Part shown: in pieces, positions 45,186-56,559 of the stretch
Numbering within the stretch: position 1 is the first letter of the stretch
Layout of the letters: every line of letters begins with the position of its first letter
Assembly (NCBI GenBank): GCA_013180625.2
Contig: SNVD02014925.1
Coordinates: forward strand, 30,343 to 94,342
Length of the DNA: 64,000 nt
Source: Boswellia sacra
Lineage: Eukaryota > Streptophyta > Magnoliopsida > Sapindales > Burseraceae
Reading direction: 5' to 3'
Position numbers and translations under genes: made by a program
Notes under the pieces: generated by a model
What the model was told of the DNA's origin: nothing
Seen by the model: only the letters and a program-made list of their open reading frames with translations
Database searches by the model: none

Positions 45186-45430
45186 GAGTGCCTGCGACCA
45201 CGACGCTATGTCCAAGCCTCTTTTGAGACTTAACGGAACACAAACAACCCATGGCGATGTCTGGAGAATGGAGTTGTCACCTAATTTTCTATTGAACAAA
45301 TCGATGATGGTAATAATATCCCTTGCTTCAGGACCTAAACTACCCTCATCCCTTCAGAGATGGGTTTGGGAAGTTAGGTACAAGCCTTCGACTTGCCCAA
45401 ATGTAAATTTGGCCTCCACTAGAGTACACC
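45186..45430 (-). repeat. fragment of a Tat/Ogre-like LTR
   Basis: Shares the GGTTTGGGAAGTTAGGTA block (about 45364) and GGCCTCCACT (about 45411) with the LTR region at 30729-30793. The same motifs occur in the same order, so it is a related LTR remnant. Confidence 0.6.
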
Positions 45431-45703
45431 AAATGAAAATAGCATAAATTGTTATATAGCCTACTTAAGTGGTTCATTTTATACACACATTACTCATTTT
45501 ATCTTCTTTAAAACATGTGAGGTGATTTTCAATCACTAGCGACTATGTATTGATACAAAGAAAGATCGACGAGAATAGAGTTACAATTTCCTTGTAAACA
45601 TAGGTGAATGGGGATAGGATTACATTGTTCTTCAACAATAAAGTAAATTCCACTTCTCACACTTCAAATGTAGCATTCATATAAATCAAGTATTCAATAA
45701 TGA

Positions 45704-46436
45704 TGTTATGTATGTTTTTGTCTTGTTAGAATATTAAGTAATAGAGGATTTGTTTTTAGATTAGAATTAAAACAAATTGAATTTGTATCAAACTATAAAG
45801 TTGAGTTCATTGTAATTTGTTTTAATTAGGAAAATCTAGGTGACTCATAGTTGGACAAGGAAACTGAAATAGAAAGAGTTTTGGTTGTATTTCTAGTCTA
45901 GGAATTATGGTTAGACTAGGAAAGAGACTTTTGGCCTATATAAAGCCTTGTATTATGAGTGGATAAAATAAAACACAATACATAGCAGGTTGTGAGAGAG
46001 AATATGGTGGTTAAACGTTTTAGGAGCCTTGAGAGACGGCAAGGAAGTCAACATTTTGGGTGATCTTTGGAAGCTACGGTTTGGGTTGTAAACCATGAGT
46101 ATAGATCGAGTACTCGTGGAAGTTCTTCTCTATTAGTCTTTCCTTGGAGGCATATATCAAAGATTGATGGTTATCATGTCGATATGCATAGGAAGGTTGT
46201 AAGGTTAAATCCTTTTTATTGCTATTGATATTCTTATATTTCTCTATTATTGTTGATTGAAATAAAGTTGTTACTGAGATCTCCAAAATAGACGTAGGCT
46301 TGATTGGCTGAACCATCTTAAATCTTGTGTTCCTATCTTCTTTATTTTCTTGTTTGATTTCTTACATGTGGTTTTATCATAATTTTGTCAATATCTCATA
46401 TTGAACTCTTCCGCGAAAAGCTCAAAATTCACAACA
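45704..46436 (+). repeat. 5' LTR of the deleted copia element
   Basis: A 733-bp LTR ending ATTCACAACA, directly followed by AATTGGTATTC (start of a diverged primer site). It matches 48196-48932. Confidence 0.9.
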
Positions 46437-46479
46437 AATTGGTATTCTAGAATATGAGATAGCTATAACAAAATTTGAG

Positions 46480-47175
46480 ATAAAACGGATTAGTGGCAAG
46501 GGCGACTTCAACATTTGGCATAGAAGGATAAGAGCCTTGCTAGTTCAGCAAAAGGTGGCTCAGGCCTTGGGTGGAGAGAGTAAATACATTGACTAAAGAG
46601 AAGAAACAAGAGATGTTAGAGATAGCCTATAGTATCATTGTTCTGTATCTAAGTGACAATATGTTGAGACAGGTTTAAAGGAGACAACCACAGCTAGAAT
46701 TTGGTTAAAGTTAGAGAGTCTGTATGATGAAATCTCTAACAAACTGAATATATTTGAAGGTGAAGCTGTTTGGGTTAAAGATGCAAAAGGATAAGAGCAT
46801 TGATGAGAATATTGATTATTTCAATAAAATAGTCATTGACCTGGAAAATATTAGGGAAAGGATTAATGAGGAAGATCAAGCTGTTATCTTATTGAACTCG
46901 TTACCGCCGATATACAGTCAACTGAAAGATACCTCTAGGTATGGTCATGAGTCTTTAGCCATGGAAGAATTTGAACTTGCAATGAGGTCCAAAGAGATAG
47001 AGTTAAAGGCTAAGGAGAAGGTATTGAATACTGGAAGTAGCAATGAAGCACTAACTGTCAAAAGTAACAAAGGGAGGAGTCGATTGTCATCAAAAAAGCT
47101 TGACAAATCAAAGTTTAGGTGTTTTCACTATAAGAACTTGGGACATCTTTGAAAGGATTGTTTAGAAAGATTAAA
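46480..47175 (+). pseudogene. copia gag of the deleted element
   Basis: Starts with the GDFNIWH-R-RIRALLVQQK block near 46502-46555, then broken frames. The best frame is 46754-47152: LFGLKMQKDKSIDENIDYFN, ILLNSLPPIYSQLKD, YGHESLAMEEFELAMRSKEI (UBN2-type Gag). The zinc knuckle CFHYKNLGHL-stop-KDC near 47120-47165 has Tyr for the second Cys and a TGA inside. Not functional. Confidence 0.85.
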
Positions 47176-47239
47176 GCATCAAGGAGATAAAAAGTCAGAG
47201 CATGGAGATACGACTTTTGGATGATATAAGTCTAGTGAG

Positions 47240-47820
47240 GTTTGGGTGCATTCGATAATGGAAGACCAAAAGGAATGGATTCTTGACTCCGGTAGTTCAT
47301 TCCACGTGTGTTCGCATCAAGGATGGCTTCAATCCTTGAACGATAAGGCGAAGGGAATTGTTATTCTTGGTAACAACAAAACTGGCAAGATGGCCAGTGT
47401 TGGCTCTATCAAAATCAAGATGATAGATGGTTGTGATCTTATTTTCAGTAATGTAAGGTATGTCCTTTAGTTCAGAAAGAATATGATATCTCTTGGTATG
47501 CTTCATAATCTAGGATGTACAGTCAAGATAAAGAATGGCTATATGGAAATCGTTAAGGATGTAGTGACCGTTATGAAGGGCAAACTTAATAATGGTTTGT
47601 ACTTTTTGATTGAGAGTGAAGAAGCATCTGGTGCCAGTATTAAGAGAGAGCGATTTGAGCTTAAGGTGAAGCCATTGGCAAATAAATGAGTTCATGGTCC
47701 TAATACTAGTGGAATAGATGAAGCACAACAAAAAAGGTATGTGGAAAAAGTGTTGGGTTGGTTTGGGAGGACAGTTAGCAAGTTCAAGCATTGCTTGGAC
47801 TTGATTCAAACCAAATATCC
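47240..47820 (+). pseudogene. copia protease and joined polyprotein tail
   Basis: Protease site EWILDSGSSFHVC at about 47268-47306 and LGNNKTGKMASVGSIKIKM follow the usual copia layout. Then LISLGMLHNLGCTVKIKNG and LNNGLYFLIE at 47483-47630 (GAG-pre-integrase region), separated by a stop at about 47470. At about 47720-47815 the frame reads RYVEKVLGWFGRTVSKFKHC, which resembles the C-terminal end of copia polyproteins, so integrase to RNase H have been removed. Confidence 0.75.
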
Positions 47821-48195
47821 TTGATGCCCTAAGGGGCTAGTGGAAAGCAACGGCTGGAACGAAGAAGAAAAGTTTGAAATTAGATCTAAAAATGTTACAC
47901 ACCTACTCAAGATGACTTAAGTGCCTACTCAAGGTGACTTAAGTGCCTACGCAATTCTGGCAGCAAAGTTACGCTCCTACACAAGGTAGGTTGCACTCCT
48001 ACGCAAGTCTACTAGGAGGGTTGCTCCTGCGCGAGTCTTATGCTCCCGCACAACAAACAAAGAACAAAAGATGCTTTAGGCAGAAATATGGTGCTCTTAT
48101 GCAACACAGGTTGCACGTCGACACAACGATGTGGACTAGAATCCTTCTTTAACGTGGAATTAATAATGTTTGAAGACAAAAACAAGGTGGAGAAT
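47821..48195 (+). other. 3' untranslated region of the deleted copia element
   Basis: No gene. Short imperfect repeats of a CCTACTCAAGGTGACTTAAGTG type (about 47905-47950) and CTCCTACGCAAG-type repeats to about 48060. A purine run AAGGTGGAGAAT (48184-48195) precedes the 3' LTR and is the likely polypurine tract. Confidence 0.65.
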
Positions 48196-48932
48196 TGTTA
48201 TGTGTGTTTTTGTCTTGTTACAATATTAGGCAATAGAGGATTTGTTTCTAGATTAGAATTAAAACATAATGGAATTCGTATCAAACTAGAAAGTTGAGTT
48301 TGATTGTAATTTGTTTTGATTAAGATAATCTAGGTGACTCATAGTTGGACAAAGAAACTATAATAGAAAGAGTTTTTACTGTACTTCTATTCTAAAAATC
48401 ATGGTTAGGTTAGGAAAGAAACTCTTGGCCCTATATAAAGCCTTGCATTATGAGTGGATAACATACAACACAATACATAGCAGTTGTGTGTGAGAGAAGA
48501 TAGTGGTTAAACGTCTTAGGAGCCTTGGGAGATGGCAAGGATGTCAACCTCTTGGGTGATCTTTGGAAGCTATGGTTTAGGTTGTAAACTATGAGTATAA
48601 ATCAAGTACCTGTGGAAATTCTTCTCTGTTAGTCTTTCCTTTGAGGCATATATCGAAGATTGGTTGTCATCTTGTCGATATGCATAAAGAGGCTGTAAGT
48701 TTAAATCCCTGTTATTGCTATTGATATTCTTATATTTCTCCATTATTTTTTATTGAAATAAAGTTGTTATTGAGATCTCCAAAGTGGACATAGGCTTGAT
48801 TAGCCGAACCATTATAAATCTTGTATTTCTATCTTCTTTATTTTCTTGTTTGATTTCTTATCTATGGTTTCATCATAATTTTGTCAATATCTTGGATTGA
48901 ACGCTTCCACGTAAAGCCTGAAATTCACAACA
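48196..48932 (+). repeat. 3' LTR of the deleted copia element
   Basis: A 737-bp LTR, diverged from the 5' copy. The outer end abuts AATGA. Confidence 0.9.
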
Positions 48933-48937
48933 AATGA

Positions 48938-50394
48938 AAAGCATATTTATGGATATTAAATATTCAATCTAATCGAATCAATTGAAGACTTGATAAACAA
49001 GGAATTCCTCACCATCATATGTGAGTCTATTCAATGTTTCTCAAGCCTTTACATGCATATTCATACATATATTCATTCATTTTGTTGACAGTCTCTCGCC
49101 ATCAATATGAGTCCACCACTACTTTATGACATCATACAATCATAATTTATCATTCATATTTCTAATCATGATAATTATCTGAAATAAAATCAATCGATCA
49201 ATTAAAATTCAATATAAAGCCATAATCCAGAATCATGGAACTTCTACCTACATTTGATAATTCTATAATAACAATTTTACCTATTGCTATTCTAGTATAA
49301 TTCATAACAATTTATAGTATCTGGCACTTCTGGCCCAAACATGACAATTCGAGCTTAATTCAATCAATGAATATCAAATATGGCTATTTTAACCCAATTC
49401 AAGCACTAAAGGGTAAACATGATAATTCTTATCTATTCTATGCTATTTCCTAGCATGCTTCAAAAATCATAAGTCTTCCAAGCATGATTCTAATCATGAA
49501 CTCCTAAATACAATTCTAAGGCATTCGTAAAGAAAATAAACTACTAATCATATTTCTAGATAAATAAGGAAAAGATGACTTACATTGACACGCATTTCTA
49601 TCTTACAAAACAAATGAGGAAATAATTTATAATAACCCTAAACATGCTCCTAAGCATTAAAATAAATCTTAATCATGCTCATTTTAAGCATAATAAAACC
49701 TAGGCATGCTTAAGTCTAAGTAAGAGAAATAAATAAGAAAAAAGAAGGGAGAAGAGAAGACTACTTTGAAGACGTACCCTTTTCGAGTATAAGGTAATAG
49801 AACGCCTGAAAAAAAAATTGAACTAGAAAAGACTTTTTGAATTCTCAAGTGTGTCTTTGAGAAGGAGAAGAAAGGATTTTCATGTGTGAGTGGAAGTGAG
49901 GAGAGGGTTTGTTTATATAATGAAGGGTTGAAGTTGAAAATGGAAGGGGAAAAAAACAAAAAAGGAAGGATTCAATCAAAATTTTTTAAAAATAAAAAGG
50001 GGAGTGCCGGTCGGCTGTGGGAGCATCGCTCTAGTTGTGGGACTATCACCCGGCTGTGGGTGGACCACAAGCCATAGCAGGCCGGCTGTCCTACGATCGC
50101 GAGCTTGTTATGGGCCACCAAAACATTAAACTTTGTATTTTTTTTTATGTAGTCCCTTTTGACCTTTAGTCATTCAATCATGCATAACTCTTTGATTTCA
50201 ACTGTAATTCATGATTCGTAAAATTTTGTCAAAACTAGACATATGTATATTTGCAATGGTATATGAGTCATCATCAGATTCCTTCTAGATTAATTTTTGT
50301 GATTTTTCAAATTCATGTGTCAGCTTTTAAAGCCTTCGATCGATTTCTTCTTGACTCTCTTCTTTTTGCTATCAAAACCACTTCGGTCAATTTC
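48938..50394. other. no gene seen
   Basis: Degenerate repetitive sequence. The first half is AT-rich. The GC-richer stretch at 49985-50110 and the following 250 bp look like decayed LTR sequence of an unidentified gypsy element, but no boundaries can be set. Confidence 0.5.
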
Positions 50395-50397
50395 ATT

Positions 50398-50700
50398 CCT
50401 ACAAGAAAAATGACCATATTTGGCGGTCTTTGGCCGCCAAATATGTATATATTTGGCGGTCTTGAAAGCGCCACCAATGGCACCGTCAAATATGGTCAAT
50501 TTAGCATATTTGGCGGTCATAAGACCGCCAAATATGCATATGACTATACTTGGCGGTTTTTGGCCGCCAAGTATAAATCGTTTTAAAAAATTAAAAAAAT
50601 ATATACCTGGCGGTTTTTGACCGCCAAGTATGGTTATATTTGAAATTAAAAAATAATATATACTTGGCAGTTTTTGACCGCCAAGTATATATAATAGGTT
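50398..50700. repeat. subterminal hairpin array of the CACTA-like element
   Basis: At least five inverted-repeat hairpins of an ATATTTGGCGG / CCGCCAAATAT core (later ATACTTGGCGG / CCGCCAAGTAT). The best, at about 50504-50537, has 15-bp perfect arms around a 4-base loop. The layout parallels the GCCCGCGGTAAA array of the other CACTA element with a different core. Confidence 0.85.
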
Positions 50701-51227
50701 TTTTAAAAAATTTTAGAAATTTGTAATCACATCAAAATGTCTTACAAAAGTAGAATATAATGTACAAAAGGTATTACACAACATGTGTACAGATCAAACT
50801 AATACCATCACCAGCCAATACATGTCCCTAATATGACTGGAACTGTTTCAATAAAATTAAGGTACAATCACATCAAAATACACATCACCCATCCAACAAT
50901 CATCTAGGAAATATAAACGTGATTGATCCAGTTAGTGGCATAAACACAGAACAGAATTTAGAGTATCTCTTCAAATAGTGGGTCTTTCAGTAATGAGTTC
51001 CAATAACATACTCTTGTACAAGATCATCAGCCATTACCAACTACAAAAAGAAGCAAAGTAATATTCAGAAGATCTTAGCTTGAATATGCATGGAAAGTTC
51101 TACATGTATGCAAAAAAAAGCATATGCAAGTCGACATTTTCAAACAATTAAAAAGATAACTATAAGATGCTTTAGTTTTTGGTTGGATTAAAGACTAAAG
51201 AACCCAGTGTAATAAGTCTAAGTTTAG
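50701..51227. other. no gene seen
   Basis: Noncoding interior of the CACTA-like element, between the subterminal array and the CCT-beta fragment. Confidence 0.5.
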
Positions 51228-52737
51228 GCACCCACCCTTCATCTAGAAAGGAATCCTTTAGCGATCCTCCAGGCTTTTTGATAATTTGGATGGACTCTAA
51301 GTTTGTGCTGGCCTGCAATTTACAACATCATTGTCAGAAATAACCAATAAAGAAAAATAAAATTTCAAACATAATGACTGCTGATAACAACACAACTTAT
51401 TGCCCTCAAAACACATAATGCATATACCGGCAAAAGATGAATTCTAGAGGAGGAAGAAAACAAGAATGAAAACAAGTGTTATTAGAACACTTAAAACCAA
51501 TCATTTTATTTGTTTGGACACATAAAAACAGGGGAAACGTCAAGCAAAAGAAGGTATGCCTAAAATACGATATCAATCTAGCGCATTCATAGAGTAAACC
51601 TTATATGAAACATGTAAATTGTTTGTTGTCAAATCGTGCTTTAAAAGGATAGAATCAAAAATAGGAAACCTAATCGTGCGCATGCAAATGTCACGCACAC
51701 AAGAATATGCGCAGAATCTCAGTATAAGTTTGAGTTCAAGAGAGAAAACATTCACAGCTTCATTCTCAAGTGTATCCATAGTCAAGTACCAAGAAAACAT
51801 ATCAGTAGTCCCTTAAACTCATCAATGCTAATTAAAATCACCTTTAGCCTCATAACAGCATCCACAACCAGTTGTGCAAAATGTTCCTTATCCTGTGAGA
51901 GAATTTTGGAACTCAATGTGGTCATTGCAATCTTCATCAAGTCTGACCTGAATTTCTCTGCATTATCCAGTAGTGTCATGTGTCAAAAAATAAAATAGGT
52001 AAAAATTTTCAGGCCATTATCCGTTATTGAGAGGCTTTTGTTGTACTTTGACCAACGTACACCTAAAGAATCTAATCAATGTGCTATGATCAATATCTAG
52101 AACAGTTTGTACTATGGCAGTCCGTGAAAAAAGATAAAGGTGAATCATTATGAAACGAACAACTTCCTCAGAGGATAACAAATTCCTAAGTGAACATGTG
52201 CATAAACATATTACTACCTGCATCCTCTTTATTATCCATGACTTTCTACAACAACACATTATGAAAACATTCAGCAGCCATTCGGTAACCTGGACAACAA
52301 TTAAGAGAATTTATCGGCATAAAAGATGCAAGAAAGTAACTACAAAATATTTTTCAGAATATATGCATGCTGCCCTGCTAATTCATGGAGAAAAATGATG
52401 CATAGAAGTAAAGATGCAAATTATGTATTGCCTCCTTTCCAAACATAAAGTGACCATAATAAGATCTCAATATTCAAATTTAGCAAGGTTAATGAACAAT
52501 CAAGCACAGTCAAAGGAAAAATAACACAAAAGAAGCAAAATGCAATGAAGCATGGATGATGAAAAACACTGATAATAAACTCTACAGGAAGACGAAGCAG
52601 AAGCAATATACAAGCAGAAGCCTGGCAAAAACCAGATATTATAGTCATTAGGTGAATCTTAGCTGCCACCAGCTTTTCTACCTCCCTTAGTAGCTCCCAG
52701 CCAAGACAACAATAGAAGTTGTCCCCTCATCGCATTA
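51228..52737 (-). pseudogene. captured fragment of chaperonin CCT subunit beta (CCT2), four exons with introns
   Basis: CCT-beta is one of eight subunits of the cytosolic TRiC chaperonin that folds actin and tubulin. Four exon blocks in order on the minus strand: (a) about 52737-52632, GTTSIVVLAG then ELLREVEKLVAAKIHLMTII; (b) about 52302-52217, YRMAAEC...KVMDNKEDA; (c) about 51979-51842, [40 protein letters not shown]; (d) about 51316-51228, NLESIQIIKKPGGSLKDSFL. AG acceptors and GT donors flank several of them, so it was copied as genomic DNA. Exon (a) has a one-base deletion after VLAG and exon (b) an in-frame TAG. N- and C-terminal exons are absent. It cannot make CCT-beta. Confidence 0.88.
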
Positions 52738-53761
52738 TTTATAAGATAAAATCAGTTAGTTGAATAGTAATTGACCATCTTGCTATTGGCACGACATCGC
52801 ACATATACTGCAAACACAAAACCTAACCAGAACTATTATCAAGTCTGTTTCATTAAAATTAAAAGAGATTCTTATGTAGCATTCCAATTTCAATTGAATA
52901 ACTCCTCATCAGAAAAATGCAACAGAGAGATTAATAAAAACCCTCCCAGTTGTCAAAATGAGAACAAGACAGCTGACTAACATTAATTATACCAATTGAG
53001 ATATAGTAAAAAATTACGCAATAAAATCTAAATAGAAAACAGAGATCTAGATCAAGTACTTAAATATAAATAATCTTCAAAATAGGAATGAATTAAAGAT
53101 TCATAACTTCAGCACATAAAATTTATACACACCAAACAGAAATTAATGACGACAATAAACAGAAGTTAAAGGGAACCATTTTTGAGTAACCCACCAGTAA
53201 AGTAGTCCAAGAGCACTTTGCCATCCCGAGTGACCATAGAACAAGTCTTCTCCTGTAATCCACTTTTATCAGATTCTCAGGGAGAGAAGGCCATTGATAA
53301 TTGATGACTGGAACTATAAGAGATGCACCTGTTAGCCTACCAAATGGGAATTTTGAGGATCTTCTAGTATCCCAGTAGGAGTATGTGGAGGAGGAAGTTG
53401 TGTGGCCTGGTAAACCATTCCCAGTAGACCAATCATCATCACAATTGCTGCTTTTGAAACCATCCCTGGAAGAACATGGCAGATCCAGCCATCATGTTTC
53501 AGTTCAAAAAAGAGAAAAAGAAAAGGTACAATTGACTCACCTGATTAATATACTTTACTAGAAAAACAGCTAAACATATTGAGTTTAGATGACCCCAAAA
53601 GTAAACTTTTTTTCCTCTTTCTTTACTCTTGGAGATGTTATGTAGCTTTGGCAAGGTCAGCATAAGAAGAAGAATATTTTTGAAAGGTGTGAAGTTTATG
53701 CCCACGTGCTGATGGAGTGATGACATCGTGCTAAGAGTTGGAGGGAGCCAATGTTTGAAGT
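52738..53761. other. no gene seen
   Basis: Noncoding stretch between the CCT-beta fragment and the 3' end of the DUF3223 gene. It may include that gene's 3' untranslated region. Confidence 0.5.
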
Positions 53762-55533
53762 TTATTCTCTGCGCCAGCGTCGACAAAAGTGTCTGACAAT
53801 GAAACTTTCAGCGTGTAATGGGTACTTCTTCCTGATCAAGCCCTTTATACATTTCCAATACGAGAAATCCATTACCTCGCCGTCTTTATTAACTATTAGT
53901 AAACATTTCATTCTTTCAAATTCTGGATGATAACCCATCTAGCTCATCAAATGAGAAAACAGAAGAACAAATTAATAGACAACGACAATAATTAATCCAA
54001 TGACAAAAGGATTATCAATTCAAAAGTAATTAATTAAATGGCCTAGCCGCTCTGTAGAGAAAGGGTGAGTGAGCTAGCATATATAGAATGGAAAATAAAA
54101 TTAAGTTCCCATGACAAATCAAACAAAGTTATGAAGAATTGAACATACCATGATGTGATCGATTCCAGAACCAATCTTCTTCTCATAATTGGGATGATAT
54201 GGAAGCAACCTTTCCACAACGATTTTTTCATGATCAGGCCTTAATCTATCACCATTCTTGTATCTATAAACAAAAACATAGATAAGGCTATTAAAAACCT
54301 GAACGTGAATTTAACTGTAAAAAGAATATTTATAAATTTATCTTTTGGAAATATTTATAAATGCTCATATTATGACTTGTCAGATATGCATTAACAACTT
54401 TAATTAGTCACTTTAAGAATTTATTATTGCTTTGCATATCAACCCTAATAATGTCAGGCCTTATTTATTTAGCATAAAACTCAATCATTATCGAATATGT
54501 TGATAAAAATTCTCGTAACAAATTAACATCTTAATCTTTTGAACAATTATAAGAAAATAATCTAATATCTGTGATTACAAAAGTACAAATATTAGAGGCG
54601 GAGGACTCTAGTGCAAACTTAAAACTGATCACAACAAATCCAGGTTGGAAGATAATTAACTATCTATGTAAATATATTTGGCATTTACACTTAGATTTGA
54701 CCGGAATAAGATGTGGCTCTATTTGAGAACACATTTAGGCTCTAACACAAACAAACTTCAATTTACATTACTCATTTTCCTACATGACTATTTGTATATA
54801 CACCCACATCCACACACAATTCTGACCATGGATTTTGATTTGATTGATTGATTGCAATACAAAGTGAAGAGCCTTCAAAACATGAAAGGAGTTGGAGAGG
54901 ATGCTGGAATTACAGTTAGTGATGGAGTTTGCCTAAAAAACAAAATACGCATAAGTATTACTCAATCAGTTCAAATTAATCTTCTTAAATGCAATTAAAA
55001 ACTAAAAAATAATAAAAAGCGGAGAAATGTAAACAAATCGCAAACAGACCATGTCAGTTTCATTGATAAATAAATAACACAAAGATTTAGAAATCAAAAA
55101 TAATTTTTAAATACTTGAAATGTTTTGTTTTGTTTTGCCTTACTATACTTTAAGAAAAAAATGAAATTTTCAAAAGGCATGGCGTCGTTTTATGATTATC
55201 AAACAAGAAAGAGCAGAGTTATAGTTAAAGTAGTTACCCATTATCGCGGCTGTAGCTACGAACTCGGACTTTGTCCCGGTGAGAAGTAGCGCCGGTCTTC
55301 CTCTTAACGATTCTCTCCTCCTCGCTTTTCGATTTATCCATCACAAAATCTTCTGAAATCGCGGACAAGGACGGCTTCCACTCATCCACTGGACGACCAC
55401 TACCGCTGCCTCCTCCTCCTCCAAACTTACCTTGCCTCTTCCAGTAGTAGGTCTGGCGGACGGGCACCCTCTCCTCCTCAATCGGCTGGTGGATGAGCTC
55501 TGGAATGGGGCTGGCGCTGCCGCCCGACTCCAT
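53762..55533 (-). CDS. DCL/DOMINO-type DUF3223 protein, three exons, open throughout
   Basis: Exons 55533-55238, 54263-54149 and 53938-53762 join in frame (296, 115 and 177 nt) into 195 codons plus stop. Each intron is GT..AG and phases match. The N-terminal half is disordered: PELIHQPIEEERVPVRQTYY, a Gly/Ser run, basic/acidic stretches. The C-terminal half is the DUF3223 (DeCL) domain: DHEKIVVERLLPYHPNYEKK, IGSGIDHIM, GYHPEFERMKCLLIVNKDGE, DFSYWKCIKGLIRKKYPLHA, and the end FCRRWRRE. DUF3223 proteins include DCL (chloroplast rRNA processing) and nucleolar DOMINO1. No transit peptide is obvious, so a nuclear or nucleolar role is likelier. It lies wholly within the CACTA-like element. It may be a captured complete gene or a resident gene if the element ends are misread. 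Confidence 0.85.
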
Positions 55534-55717
55534 ATAATTGAACAAAAAACAATATTTATAAATTTATCTTTGTCCTCTTACATCGTTGGAACAAGATTTT
55601 CAATTAAAATCCTACCTATTTTAAATCATCTAACAAACAAACCAATTACAGTCTGAAATCAAAAAATAAATTCAAGAAGATGTAATAATTTTGCAATTCA
55701 TCACGCTGATGGAAAGA

Positions 55718-56100
55718 ACTTACTGTCATAAGGAAGCATCGCAGAGAATGATTGATTTCTTCTCAAAAGCACGTCTAATGTAGCCCATAACGTGATCGAC
55801 AAAATACCCATATGAGGAAATCTTAGGGCAGCCTTGATCCTGAGCTTCAGCATCTCCAGCGTCATTTTCCTGGTCTTCATCGATGGTATCCAGCTCGTCG
55901 ATCTTGTCGTCATTGTGTTTTGGAGGAAACAGGGTCATCGAAATAGGATAGGAGGGGGTCGAGGAAGACGATGTCATTCAGAGGAGTGTTGGGGCGAGAG
56001 ACGAGCTGGCGGGGTTGAGAGAGGCCGGTGTAGACGAGGGAAACCAGGAAGAGAAGAAGCAGGGCAGCATTTTTGGCGTTAACGAAGAAGAGAAAATGTG
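55718..56100 (-). pseudogene. unidentified host first-exon-like fragment
   Basis: On the minus strand 56080-55920 reads NAKNAALLLLFLVSLVYTGL, a signal-peptide-like segment, then FLDPLLSYFDDPVSSKTQ-stop. The next frame continues with NDDKIDELDTIDEDQENDAG and SSYGYFVDHVMGYIRRAFEK. A one-base shift near 55920 would join them. A GTAAGT donor stands at about 55723. The composition (GC-rich, C/T-rich) looks like host exon rather than transposon. I do not recognise the protein. Confidence 0.45.
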
Positions 56101-56559
56101 ACGGCTAGGGCAAAATGATGAGAAGAGGGAAAAAGAAAAGATGGGGGGAAAAATAAAGAGAGGGGAGCCAAAACGATAAGATCATATGGCAAAGACATAA
56201 AAAAATATATTTGTCACTATTATTAAAAATATGATAAATATGTTATTAAAAAGGGACAAAATATGACAAGTAAGATAAAAATTCAGGTTTAACTTTTAGG
56301 TGAGTATTATAGTTCTCACTTTTAAAAAAAACGTCAAATAAATAAAATACAAAGTGACAAATATACAAAAAATTCTTGTAGTGATTACTCAACATTCATC
56401 TTCACTTCATCATCGAGCCTCAAAAATTAAGTGTCAACAACTTGCCCCTACTTTCGAGAAGTTTATGAGACCAAAAGATCTACAAAATACTGTTACTTTA
56501 TCTTTCCTCCTCTCACCTTGGCATCTTCGCCTTCATCTGCATTCTGTCATACCTTAAGG

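Larger units (their letters stand above)
45704..48932 (+). mobile_element. internally deleted Ty1-copia element
   Basis: LTRs at 45704-46436 (733 bp) and 48196-48932 (737 bp) share TGTTATGT...TTCACAACA ends. A perfect AATGA duplication flanks the element (45699-45703 and 48933-48937). The interior holds gag and protease and then jumps to what looks like the C-terminal end of a copia polyprotein; integrase core, RT and RNase H are absent. The LTRs differ at many positions, so the insertion is older than the LOG-carrying element. TATA-like CCTATATAAAGCC stands in both LTRs (about 45933 and 48431). The primer site keeps TGGTAT but diverges after it. Confidence 0.92.
50398..56383 (-). mobile_element. 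CACTA-like element carrying host gene pieces
   Basis: The left end is CCTACAAGAAAAATGACC at 50398. The right end read inward is CACTACAAGAATTTTTTG at 56383. Flanks are ATT on both sides (50395-50397 and 56384-56386), a 3-bp duplication as expected for CACTA elements. The left terminus lacks one A of CACTACAAG. Hairpin subterminal repeats fill 50410-50700. There is no transposase; instead the 6-kb interior holds, all on the minus strand, a CCT-beta fragment, an open DUF3223 gene and a third exon-like block. The right subterminal region is AT-rich and weaker, so the boundary call is less sure than for the 13.8-kb element. Confidence 0.7.
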
